Shown in pieces: positions 52,672 through 60,923 of a stretch of DNA of 64,000 nt (position 1 is its first letter; each line of letters begins with the position of its first letter). A program made the translations under genes and the position numbers. Source of the stretch: Marinobacter salexigens. Its GTDB lineage: Bacteria > Pseudomonadota > Gammaproteobacteria > Pseudomonadales > Oleiphilaceae. The notes under the pieces were generated by a model. The model saw nothing but the letters and a program-made list of their open reading frames with translations, did not search any database and had not been told where the DNA came from. The stretch covers positions 1,043,594 through 1,107,593 of the forward strand of contig NZ_JAHKPV010000001.1 in NCBI RefSeq assembly GCF_018860765.1, read 5' to 3'.

Positions 52672-54453
52672 ATGCCCCATCGCGCTCATCTTTTTTCATT
52701 GCGGCTTGCCCACGCCTTCCGTGAAGCCTGTATTGATCAGCCCTATAACAGCCGCCGCTTTCTACGGGATTTAATGGCCGGTGTTACGGTGGGCATTATT
52801 GCAATACCGTTGGCCATGGCGTTGGCGATTGCAAGCGGCGTTGCGCCACAGTATGGCCTCTACACGGCGTTTATTGCCGGGTTTATTATAGCGCTAACGG
52901 GCGGTAGCCGGTTCAGTGTCTCCGGCCCTACGGCGGCTTTTGTCGTTATCCTTTACCCCATCGCGCAATCATACGGTCTTGGTGGCCTATTGCTGGCAAC
53001 CCTGATGTCCGGGGTGTTGTTAATCGTTATGGCGCTCATGCGGCTGGGGCGCTTCATTGAATACATCCCCGAATCCGTCACCCTTGGGTTTACAGGTGGT
53101 ATTGCAGTGGTCATTGCAACGCTACAGGTGAAAGACTTCTTTGGCTTGTCTGTGGAGAGTATGCCAGAGCATTACTGGGACAAGCTGGCGGTGCTGGCGC
53201 AGAATCTTCCGGCGTTGGATAGTATGAGTGCTCTGGTTGCGGTGGTTACGCTTGTGGTCATGCTGCTTTGGCCGCGCCTGAAAACGCCTGTTCCACCGCA
53301 TTTGCCAGCGGTGATCATTGGTAGCCTGTTAGCGGCTTGGCTGAACGCCAATGGTGCCGCAGTGGATACCATTGGCTCGCGCTTCAGCTATTTGTTGCCT
53401 GGAGGTGGCGTTGGTGCAGGTATTCCGCCTTTTTTGCCGGAGTTTTCTTGGCCCTGGCAGCAGGCTGACGTGAACGGTAACCCTCTTGGGTTTTCGTGGA
53501 GTATGGTGCGCGAGTTGCTACCGGCGGCTTTTGCCATTGCGATGCTGGGCGCCATCGAGTCCCTGCTTTGTGCCGTTGTGCTTGATGGCATGACCGGCAA
53601 GCGCCACAGTGCTAACAGCGAACTGATGGGGCAGGGGTTAGGTAATATCATTGTTCCCTTCTTCGGAGGCATTACCGCTACGGCTGCCATTGCCCGGTCT
53701 GCTGCCAATTACCGGGCTGGTGCGGAATCGCCGGTTGCCGCTATGATCCATGCGCTTGTGGTGTTGTTGGCGCTGGTGTCACTGGCCGGCGTACTCGCTT
53801 ATTTGCCCATGCCTGCCATGGCTTCTTTGCTGATTATGGTGGCGTGGAACATGAGTGAGGCACCCAAGGCTGTGCATCTTCTAAAAACCGCACCGCGCAG
53901 CGATGTATTGGTCTTCCTTACCTGCTTTTCCCTTACTGTGGCTCTGGATATGGTGATTGCCATCACCACAGGTGTTCTGTTGGCCGCCGTGCTGTTCATG
54001 CGGGAAATGGCGGAGATGACGAAAGTAACCGATATCACAACCGGTAAGCGGGTGAGCGATGAAAATCTTCCCTCTGGCTGGAAGGTTTTCAAAATCAACG
54101 GCCCGCTGTTTTTTGCGGCGGCCGACCGTATTTTTGGAGAGCTAGCGGAGCTGTCTCGCAACGTGGACGGGTTTATTCTATATATGGATGGCGTTACCGT
54201 TCTGGATGCGGGTGGACTGTCTGCCCTCAATAAGTTGGTAGCAACCTGCCAGAACAACGGCACCCGTATTGTGATTGCAGATCTGCAGTCCCAGCCCCAG
54301 CGCACACTAGCCCGAGGTGGTTTGGGCCCAGTGGACGGGGTTCTACAATTTACTTCGTCGCTGCGGGAAGCACTGGCACTGCCATTGTCATCTATCGCCC
54401 CACAAAGCTCATCGCCTTCCGAACCCAACTCAGTGCACATCGGACCTAACTGA
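52672..54453 (+). CDS. dauA: SulP-family anion transporter with STAS domain (DauA-like)
   Basis: The 593-residue protein has about eleven to fourteen membrane helices with SulP signatures (DLMAGVTVGIIAIPLAMALA, SRFSVSGPTAAFVVIL) and a C-terminal cytoplasmic STAS domain (about residues 460-565: FKINGPLFFAAADRIF, DGVTVLDAGGLSALNKL). It resembles E. coli DauA (YchM), a C4-dicarboxylate transporter, more than sulfate permeases, but bicarbonate or sulfate cannot be excluded. A GAGG site precedes the ATG. Its stop overlaps the next gene by one base (TGATG). Confidence 0.85.
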   Translation: MPHRAHLFSLRLAHAFREACIDQPYNSRRFLRDLMAGVTVGIIAIPLAMALAIASGVAPQYGLYTAFIAGFIIALTGGSRFSVSGPTAAFVVILYPIAQSYGLGGLLLATLMSGVLLIVMALMRLGRFIEYIPESVTLGFTGGIAVVIATLQVKDFFGLSVESMPEHYWDKLAVLAQNLPALDSMSALVAVVTLVVMLLWPRLKTPVPPHLPAVIIGSLLAAWLNANGAAVDTIGSRFSYLLPGGGVGAGIPPFLPEFSWPWQQADVNGNPLGFSWSMVRELLPAAFAIAMLGAIESLLCAVVLDGMTGKRHSANSELMGQGLGNIIVPFFGGITATAAIARSAANYRAGAESPVAAMIHALVVLLALVSLAGVLAYLPMPAMASLLIMVAWNMSEAPKAVHLLKTAPRSDVLVFLTCFSLTVALDMVIAITTGVLLAAVLFMREMAEMTKVTDITTGKRVSDENLPSGWKVFKINGPLFFAAADRIFGELAELSRNVDGFILYMDGVTVLDAGGLSALNKLVATCQNNGTRIVIADLQSQPQRTLARGGLGPVDGVLQFTSSLREALALPLSSIAPQSSSPSEPNSVHIGPN

Positions 54454-56414
54454 TGAAAAAAACCGCCATGCTGCCGTTTCGCGTCGTCGACCGTGTGAAG
54501 TTTATTGTTGAGCGACAGCTGGTAAAGGGTGCAGGCTTCCAACTTCTGGTGGTAGGTATTTTTATCGGCCTTATCTCGCTCATCGGGGGGCTGCTGGTGG
54601 TTCCGCAGGGCGGTGAGTTTGATGATCCGGGCTCTGCTGTCTGGTGGGCTTTTTTAAGGCTCACTGATCCCGGCTACTTGGGTGACGATATTGGTGTCTG
54701 GCAGCGAATCGTCTCAACGGCGTTGACGATTCTGGGCTACGTAGTGTTCATGGGCACTCTGGTGGCTATTCTGACTCGCTGGTTGATTGCCAAGATGGAA
54801 GAGCTAGAGCGTGGGCTGACGCCGGTCACTCTGAAAAATCATGTTGTCGTGCTGGGTTGGACGGCCCAGACGCCGCCATTGGTGTCAGAATTGTTTGGGG
54901 CGTCTGGGCGTATGCAGCGATTCCTCGAAAAACACGCCACCCAAAAACTGCGCTTGGTGGTGCTGGCGGAAGAGGCCAGCGCAGCACAGTTGCACGAGTT
55001 GCAAAACGAGCCGGGGGTGGGCCGCCGTGCCCGCGAGGTCATACTGCGAAGTGGTTCCGCCATTCAGCCGGATGCCCTGCACCGGGTGGCGTGTCTGGAC
55101 GCAGCCGCAGTCATTGTGCCCAGCCAGACCCATCACGCTGGCAGTCTGGTAACCTCCGATATCGAAACGGTAAAAGCTCTATTGTCTATTGCGGCCCAGG
55201 CCCGGCACCTGAGTGCGCCGCTACCCTATGTGGTTGCTGAAATTCAGGATATGCGCAAATTGTCGGTGATTGAACGAGCCTACCCCGGTGCTGTGGAAGT
55301 AGTGGCTGGCGACGCCACCATCAGCAGGCTCATGGTACAGAACGTCCTTCATCCCAACCTTTCGGAAGTCTACAACGAGTTGCTGACTGCAGGTGAGGGT
55401 AGCGAAATCTTCGTGCGCGGTGGTGAAACTGCAGAGGGCCTTACCCTGTCGGAGTTGGCAACTCAAAGACCCCATGCGGTTGTACTGGGTCTTTTACACC
55501 CTGCTGAATGCGGCGGTTGGAAAGTGAATTTGTTGGCGTCGTCAGACACGCTCATTCGAAATGAAGATCGAGTTGTCTTGCTCGCTAGCGATTATCAGCA
55601 CACCAGTGCCGACCCGAAAGCACAGCCTCTGGCTAGCATCAAGCGGACAAGTGCACAGGCTGTTGAGCGGCCGGAATCCAACACTCACCGGGTGCTGGTG
55701 CTTGGCTGGAATCGCCGAGTACCCAGTTTGTCTACGGAATTTGGCAGCTACAATGGTCGTCACTTTCAACTGGACATGGTGTCGTCCATACCCCTGGAAG
55801 AGCGCCAATGGGAAATTGCTCGTTATGGTGTTGATCTGGGCAAGATTAACGGTCGCCTGCTGGAAGCCGATTACATGGTGGAAGAGGACTTAAGAAATCT
55901 GGACCCTGCCAGTTACGATACTGTCATGCTACTTAGCAGCGACCGTATCGGTTCCGATGAAGAGGCGGACGCCCGCGCCATGGTGGGCTATCTGCAACTG
56001 GAGGATATTTTGGCTCAATCACCGCGCAGGCCTCAGGTGATTTTGGAGTTGAGCGATCCCGACAATCGGCATCTGTTGTATGGCCATCAGAGTGAAATGT
56101 TGATCAGCCCGATGATTCTGAGTCATGTGCTGGCTCAAGTCGCCCTGCGTCGAGAATTTCGGGTGGTTCTGGATGAGTTGTTTACCGTGGGTGGCGCCGA
56201 AATTCAATTCCGTGACCCGCACGATTACCCGTTGCCTGCTAGTGCTGATTTCAAACTGCTCGAAAAAATTGTCGCCGAGCGAGGAGAGATTGCACTAGGT
56301 GTATTCCGGACAAATGCCGACGAGCGGGGGCGGCACCTGATGTTGAATCCGCCCCGGGATCACTATCTGGAGTTGCAATCAGGCGACCAGCTTGTGGTTT
56401 TGTCCGCCAGTTGA
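54453..56414 (+). CDS. CASTOR/POLLUX-type ion channel protein
   Basis: The 653-residue protein has N-terminal membrane helices (LLVVGIFIGLISLIGGLLVV, WQRIVSTALTILGYVVFMGT) with a pore-like segment between them (AVWWAFLRLTDPGYLG), then two large RCK-like nucleotide-binding regions (HVVVLGWTAQTPPLVSELFG, HRVLVLGWNRRVPSLSTEFG). This is the layout of plant CASTOR/POLLUX/DMI1 and their bacterial relatives, which conduct cations such as potassium or calcium. The one-base overlap with the SulP gene indicates an operon. Confidence 0.85.
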   Translation: MKKTAMLPFRVVDRVKFIVERQLVKGAGFQLLVVGIFIGLISLIGGLLVVPQGGEFDDPGSAVWWAFLRLTDPGYLGDDIGVWQRIVSTALTILGYVVFMGTLVAILTRWLIAKMEELERGLTPVTLKNHVVVLGWTAQTPPLVSELFGASGRMQRFLEKHATQKLRLVVLAEEASAAQLHELQNEPGVGRRAREVILRSGSAIQPDALHRVACLDAAAVIVPSQTHHAGSLVTSDIETVKALLSIAAQARHLSAPLPYVVAEIQDMRKLSVIERAYPGAVEVVAGDATISRLMVQNVLHPNLSEVYNELLTAGEGSEIFVRGGETAEGLTLSELATQRPHAVVLGLLHPAECGGWKVNLLASSDTLIRNEDRVVLLASDYQHTSADPKAQPLASIKRTSAQAVERPESNTHRVLVLGWNRRVPSLSTEFGSYNGRHFQLDMVSSIPLEERQWEIARYGVDLGKINGRLLEADYMVEEDLRNLDPASYDTVMLLSSDRIGSDEEADARAMVGYLQLEDILAQSPRRPQVILELSDPDNRHLLYGHQSEMLISPMILSHVLAQVALRREFRVVLDELFTVGGAEIQFRDPHDYPLPASADFKLLEKIVAERGEIALGVFRTNADERGRHLMLNPPRDHYLELQSGDQLVVLSAS

Positions 56415-56437
56415 AGCCCCGTGCTGGGTACCTGATG

Positions 56438-56827
56438 CTATTCCACTTGCTCCAGAAAGGCCGTCATGATGTCGTCCATGGTGACAAAGCCTAGCAACTC
56501 GTTGTCCTCCAGGACCAAAATACGCTTCACTTTATGCTCAGTCATCAGTGCCGCTACCTGACGCACGGCAAGGCTTTTGCCGACACTTAGTGCCGGTTTT
56601 GCGCAGGCGTCGTATACGTTCAGCAAGTCGATATCATTCGCTTCTGCAATGACGGTTTTCAGTACATTGGTGTAGGTAATCAAGCCGTAACCGTCGTTGG
56701 GGTGCTGTTTTTCAACAACCAGTGACTTGACGTTGTGCCTCTTCATCAGGCTTAGGGCTTCCCGCAGCTTGGCAAAGGGAGACACACAAACTACATCACT
56801 AATCATTACGTCTTTGACCAGTTTCAT
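56438..56827 (-). CDS. Tandem CBS domain protein
   Basis: The 129-residue protein consists of two CBS motifs (VSPFAKLREALSLMKRHNVK and AVRQVAALMTEHKVKRILVL followed by LLGFVTMDDIM). CBS pairs bind adenosine nucleotides and act as energy or ligand sensors. It follows the PII-like gene by twelve bases on the same strand, so it is the third member of the DUF1538 operon and probably contributes regulation. Confidence 0.88.
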   Translation of the reverse strand: MKLVKDVMISDVVCVSPFAKLREALSLMKRHNVKSLVVEKQHPNDGYGLITYTNVLKTVIAEANDIDLLNVYDACAKPALSVGKSLAVRQVAALMTEHKVKRILVLEDNELLGFVTMDDIMTAFLEQVE

Positions 56828-56839
56828 GCCTGAAATTCC

Positions 56840-57190
56840 TTAGATATCTTCTTTTAAGTGCTGTTCAAATTTCTGGAACTGGGACATGTCGATGCCGCCA
56901 AGATGTTCCAATGGAAGGGAAAATACCATGCCTCGGGAGTCGTTTTCCGCTGGCATTAATAGCCTCTGAATGGCTTTCAAAATCTGCAGGGATAAGCGCT
57001 TTTCAAGCACCATCAACAGAACGCTTTGGCTGCCGTCGTAGGCTAGGCCGAAGAACGTCTTTTTGGCGTTGTTGCTGATCCCTCGGCCGGACATCACCGT
57101 GATGCCGCCGGCACCGAGCTCGCGGGCGGAATCAATACATTCCTGCTCCTGTTCTTCTGGAACTATAGCAACGAGAACGGAAAACTTCAT
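56840..57190 (-). CDS. PII-like signalling protein
   Basis: The 116-residue protein has a ferredoxin-like fold typical of PII-type proteins: MKFSVLVAIVPEEQEQECID as the first strand and turn, GAGGITVMSGRGISNNAKKT around the T-loop position and a C-terminal strand region. It lacks the classical PII uridylylation motif, so it is a PII-like sensor rather than GlnB. Its ATG overlaps the DUF1538 stop by four bases. The start follows GAGAGGTGCACAC. Confidence 0.8.
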   Translation of the reverse strand: MKFSVLVAIVPEEQEQECIDSARELGAGGITVMSGRGISNNAKKTFFGLAYDGSQSVLLMVLEKRLSLQILKAIQRLLMPAENDSRGMVFSLPLEHLGGIDMSQFQKFEQHLKEDI

Positions 57191-58671
57191 GTGTGCACCT
57201 CTCTGCGATCTGCTCGCCATTGCATGATAATGGCGTAGAGCATCACGGTAACAATAGGAAAGATAGAAGCGAAAGCAATGAGGCCGAAACCGTCAATCAG
57301 GACACTGCGACCCTCAATGTTGGCGGCCAGACCAATGCCTAGTGCGGTTACTAAGGGCACGGTCACCTCTGAGGTGGTGACGCCGCCCAAGTCGTAGGCC
57401 AGAGCAACGATGTAGTTGGGTGCCAAGGCTGTGAGTATAATCACCATGGTGTAAGCACCCATAATGAAATAGTGCATGGAACCACCGACGATGATTCTAT
57501 GCACCCCGATGCTGATGCCAATAGCGACGCCGAGGGCAACAAGAAGCCGGATTACGTTGCCATTGATGCCCCCGGATGCGGCTTCTTCCGCTTGCTTACC
57601 GACTGCCAATAAGGCCGGCTCCGCCATGGTGGTGGCAAAGCCGATCATAAAAGCAAACAGGTAGACAAAACCGAACTGTTCCAGATTGATCAATTGCTCT
57701 GCCATGCTGGTGCCAATCGGGAACAGGCCCATTTTTAGGCCGACTACGAAGGCATAGAGGCCGAAGATCACCAGTAGGAAGCCAAACAGAATTTTTGGTG
57801 GGTTGGATAACCCGCGTTTCAGCACAATGTACTGGAAGAACAGAATGGTGATAATGATTGGCAGAACGTCTCGGACCATGCTGGCTATATCCAGCAACAC
57901 ATTTAACGGGGCCGAGAGGGTCGGATCGCTGGTCTGTACGGTCGCTTCCACAGCTTCGCCAGCGCCGCCGCTGTAAACGAAAATGCCATACAGTTGTACA
58001 GTTATCATCGGCACCATCACCGCCAGAGCCACCAGACCAAAGCCGTCAGTTAGCGGGTTGCGGCCCCGGATGGATGCGGCCAGACCTATACCTAAAGCGG
58101 CAATCAGGGGCACTGTTACAATGTTGGTGGTAACCCCGCCGGAGTCGTAGGCTAGGCCGATAATTTCTTCAGGGGCAAACCAGGTGACGACAACCACGAT
58201 GATGTATCCGGTTATCATGAACCAGTGCAGCGGATAGCCGATGATGGTGCGGAATACGCCGAGTGCTATGACCATGCCCACTGAGGTGGCCACCAGTAAA
58301 CGAAGGGTGAGCGCGTCGACCTTGCCGTTACTGATATCTTGGGCTTGCTGGGCCACGGCAATCAGAGCCGGCTCGGCCACCACGGCTGAAAATCCCATGG
58401 CAAAGCCAAAAGAGAGCAAGATGGGCACAGATCCTTTTTTGGCAAACTGGTTAGACAAGCTTTTGCCAACGGGGAAGATGCTTAGCTCCAGACCCTGAAG
58501 AAACAGCGCTACGCCAACTGCCACAACCAGCAAACCAATGGCCATATTCAGTGTGTTGTCGGGAATCTGCTGTAAAACCACCAACTGAAAAAAGGCAACC
58601 ACCACCACGATCGGCAGCAGATTTTTCAGCGCGTGCAGCAGTGAATGGCCGAAAGCGCGGATATAGAACAC
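57187..58671 (-). CDS. DUF1538 integral membrane protein (duplicated domain)
   Basis: The 494-residue protein has many hydrophobic helices arranged as two related halves. Each half carries matching blocks: GFAMGFSAVVAEPALIAVAQ with FMIGFATTMAEPALLAVGKQ, and GLAYDSGGVTTNIVTVPLIA with ALAYDLGGVTTSEVTVPLVT. This is a clear internal duplication of DUF1538. The transported substrate is unknown. It is the first gene of an operon with the PII-like and CBS genes, so a regulated transporter or channel is likely. Confidence 0.88.
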   Translation of the reverse strand: MFYIRAFGHSLLHALKNLLPIVVVVAFFQLVVLQQIPDNTLNMAIGLLVVAVGVALFLQGLELSIFPVGKSLSNQFAKKGSVPILLSFGFAMGFSAVVAEPALIAVAQQAQDISNGKVDALTLRLLVATSVGMVIALGVFRTIIGYPLHWFMITGYIIVVVVTWFAPEEIIGLAYDSGGVTTNIVTVPLIAALGIGLAASIRGRNPLTDGFGLVALAVMVPMITVQLYGIFVYSGGAGEAVEATVQTSDPTLSAPLNVLLDIASMVRDVLPIIITILFFQYIVLKRGLSNPPKILFGFLLVIFGLYAFVVGLKMGLFPIGTSMAEQLINLEQFGFVYLFAFMIGFATTMAEPALLAVGKQAEEAASGGINGNVIRLLVALGVAIGISIGVHRIIVGGSMHYFIMGAYTMVIILTALAPNYIVALAYDLGGVTTSEVTVPLVTALGIGLAANIEGRSVLIDGFGLIAFASIFPIVTVMLYAIIMQWRADRREVHT

Positions 58672-58952
58672 TCAATACCTCTGGTATCTGTGGGTGTTTG
58701 CATCTGTGATATCAATCAAGTGATTGAATCATAGCATGTTGCTGTGGGGTGAAAATGATCAGCTTCAAGAGAGCTTTCAGCTTAAGTTGCGCGCATCCTT
58801 CATCATTCATATTGGAAATGCCGAAAATACATAATATAAATTTCAATTATGAATTTGAAGCTAATAACATAGTCGAAAAATCAGGCAAGCCATAGGTCGC
58901 ATTGCCCGGAAACCAGTCATCACAACCGTCGTTCACACAAAGGATCGAGATT

Positions 58953-60545
58953 ATGCCTTACGCAAAAGACATCGATAGCATTGCTTCCATTGTGAAGCAA
59001 AACCCGACTTGGCACGCCATCAACCCTAAGCACGCCGCACGTATGCGCGCCCAGAACAAGTTCAAGACTGGTCTGGACATCGCTAAGTACACTGCAAAGG
59101 TTATGCGTGAAGATATGGCTGCCTACGATGCCGATTCTTCCAAGTACACCCAGTCTCTGGGTTGCTGGCACGGTTTTATCGGCCAGCAGAAAATGATTGC
59201 TATCAAAAAGCACTTTGGTAACACCAAGCGTCGCTACTTGTACCTGTCTGGCTGGATGGTTGCCGCTCTGCGTTCCGAGTTCGGTCCTCTGCCTGACCAG
59301 TCCATGCACGAGAAAACCGCTGTTTCTGGCCTGATCGAAGAGCTGTACACTTTCCTGCGTCAAGCAGATGCTTGGGAACTGAACCACCTGTTCCGCGATC
59401 TGGAAGCTGCTGAAAAAGCGGGCGACACTGCCAAGGCAGAAGAGCTGATCAAGCAGATCGACAACCACGAAACTCACGTTGTACCTATCATTGCAGACAT
59501 CGACGCCGGTTTCGGTAACGATGAAGCAACCTACCTGCTTGCCAAGCAGATGATCGAAGCGGGTGCTTGCTGCATCCAGATCGAAAACCAGGTTTCTGAT
59601 GAGAAACAGTGTGGTCACCAGGACGGTAAAGTAACCGTTCCTCACGCCGACTTCCTGTCCAAGATCAACGCTGTACGCCTGGCGTTCCTTGAGCTGGGTG
59701 TGGACGACGGTGTTATCGTTGCTCGTACCGACTCTCTGGGTGCTGGCCTGACCAAGCAAATCGCTGTAACCAACGAGCCGGGTGACCTGGGTGACCAGTA
59801 CAACAGCTTCATCGATGGTGAGTACATCGAAGACGCTTCCCAGATCGAGAACGGCGACGTTGTTATCAAGTCTAACGGCAAGCTGCTGAAGCCTAAGCGT
59901 TTGGCTTCCGGCCTGTTCCAGTTCAAAGAAGGTTCTGGTGAAGATCGCGTTGTTCTGGACTGCATCACTAGCTTGAAGAACGGTGCAGACATGCTGTGGA
60001 TTGAAACCGAGAAGCCGCACGTTGGCCAGATCGCTGCCATGGTTAACCGCATCAAGGCAGAAGTTCCTGATGCTAAGCTGGTTTACAACAACAGCCCGTC
60101 TTTCAACTGGACTCTGAACTTCCGTCAGCAGGTATTTGATGCCATGCAGGAAGAAGGCAAAGATGTATCTGCCTACGACCGCGCCAAGCTGATGAGCGCA
60201 GAGTACGACAACACTGAGCTGGGCAAACTGGCTGACGAGTGGACTGCTAACTTCCAGCGTGACGCTGCACGTGAAGCGGGTGTATTCCACCACTTGATCA
60301 CTCTGCCGACTTACCACACTGCGGCCCTGTCTACCGACAACCTGGCCAAAGGCTACTTCGGCGACGAAGGCATGCTGGCCTACGTTAAAGGTGTTCAGCG
60401 TGAAGAGATCCGTCAGGGTATCGCCACAGTTAAGCACCAGGATATGGCTGGTTCTAACATCGGTGACGACCACAAGGAATTCTTCGCAGGTGATGCTGCG
60501 CTGAAAGCTGGTGGTGCTGATAACACTATGAACCAGTTCGGTTAA
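58953..60545 (+). CDS. aceA: Isocitrate lyase
   Basis: AceA splits isocitrate to glyoxylate and succinate in the glyoxylate shunt, needed for growth on acetate, fatty acids or alkanes. The 530-residue protein belongs to the long form found in Pseudomonas and Acinetobacter; the active-site motif appears as KQCGH in SDEKQCGHQDGKV. IADIDAGFGN and IVARTDSLGAG are also present. Codon use is strongly biased, consistent with high expression. The ATG at 58953 follows AAAGGATCGAGATT. The 281 bases upstream are AT-rich and carry no gene. Confidence 0.96.
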   Translation: MPYAKDIDSIASIVKQNPTWHAINPKHAARMRAQNKFKTGLDIAKYTAKVMREDMAAYDADSSKYTQSLGCWHGFIGQQKMIAIKKHFGNTKRRYLYLSGWMVAALRSEFGPLPDQSMHEKTAVSGLIEELYTFLRQADAWELNHLFRDLEAAEKAGDTAKAEELIKQIDNHETHVVPIIADIDAGFGNDEATYLLAKQMIEAGACCIQIENQVSDEKQCGHQDGKVTVPHADFLSKINAVRLAFLELGVDDGVIVARTDSLGAGLTKQIAVTNEPGDLGDQYNSFIDGEYIEDASQIENGDVVIKSNGKLLKPKRLASGLFQFKEGSGEDRVVLDCITSLKNGADMLWIETEKPHVGQIAAMVNRIKAEVPDAKLVYNNSPSFNWTLNFRQQVFDAMQEEGKDVSAYDRAKLMSAEYDNTELGKLADEWTANFQRDAAREAGVFHHLITLPTYHTAALSTDNLAKGYFGDEGMLAYVKGVQREEIRQGIATVKHQDMAGSNIGDDHKEFFAGDAALKAGGADNTMNQFG

Positions 60546-60566
60546 TCGAACGGTTAATAGCACCCG

Positions 60567-60587
60567 CTCCCGGAGTTGTTCCGGGAG
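60567..60587 (+). other. Short hairpin after aceA
   Basis: CTCCCGGA pairs with TCCGGGAG over a five-base loop, without a following T run. It sits between the aceA stop and the strong terminator and may protect the 3' end of the message. Confidence 0.45.
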
Positions 60588-60590
60588 TAC

Positions 60591-60631
60591 AAAAACCCCG
60601 CAACTGGAGACAGTTCGCGGGGTTTTTGTTT
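60591..60631 (+). terminator. Strong intrinsic terminator after aceA
   Basis: AAAAACCCCGC pairs with GCGGGGTTTTT around a 15-base loop, followed by GTTTT. It ends aceA transcription and can act on both strands. Confidence 0.92.
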
Positions 60632-60678
60632 TGGGCTTTGCTATATTCAGTTACTCGTAAAGGAACAGGAGATCGACC

Positions 60679-60894
60679 TTGAGTATCGAGCAAGGCATTG
60701 TATTTGCGGTGCTCGGAATCACCCTTGCCATGTTTGTGTGGAACCGCCTGCGCTTTGATGTGGTTGCCATGCTGGCGCTCTTGGCGGTGGCAGTGACCGG
60801 GTTGGTGCCCACGGAAGAGTTGTTTGCCGGTTTTGGCCATCCTGCTGTGATCACCGTGGCGGCGGTGCCGGTTATTATGCTGGTTTGGACATGA
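60679..60894 (+). pseudogene. Truncated SLC13-family transporter (N-terminal fragment)
   Basis: The 71-residue frame starts with a TTG after AGGAACAGGAGATCGACC and matches the N-terminus of SLC13/citrate-permease-type transporters with TrkA-C domains: VFVWNRLRFDVVAMLALLAV, GLVPTEELFAGFGHPAVITV. Full-length members have about 600 residues. The match stops around VAAVPV, and a stop codon follows within eight codons. The remainder of the gene is absent; the next gene starts 30 bases later. A deletion remnant. Confidence 0.75.
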
Positions 60895-60923
60895 CCGTTT
60901 AAAATGAATCAAGCTTGGGAGCC

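Noticed and set aside
58920..60563. A 547-codon open frame antisense to aceA
   Set aside because: It mirrors the coding frame of isocitrate lyase, whose strongly biased codons avoid stops on the opposite strand. It has no family resemblance and no ribosome binding site.
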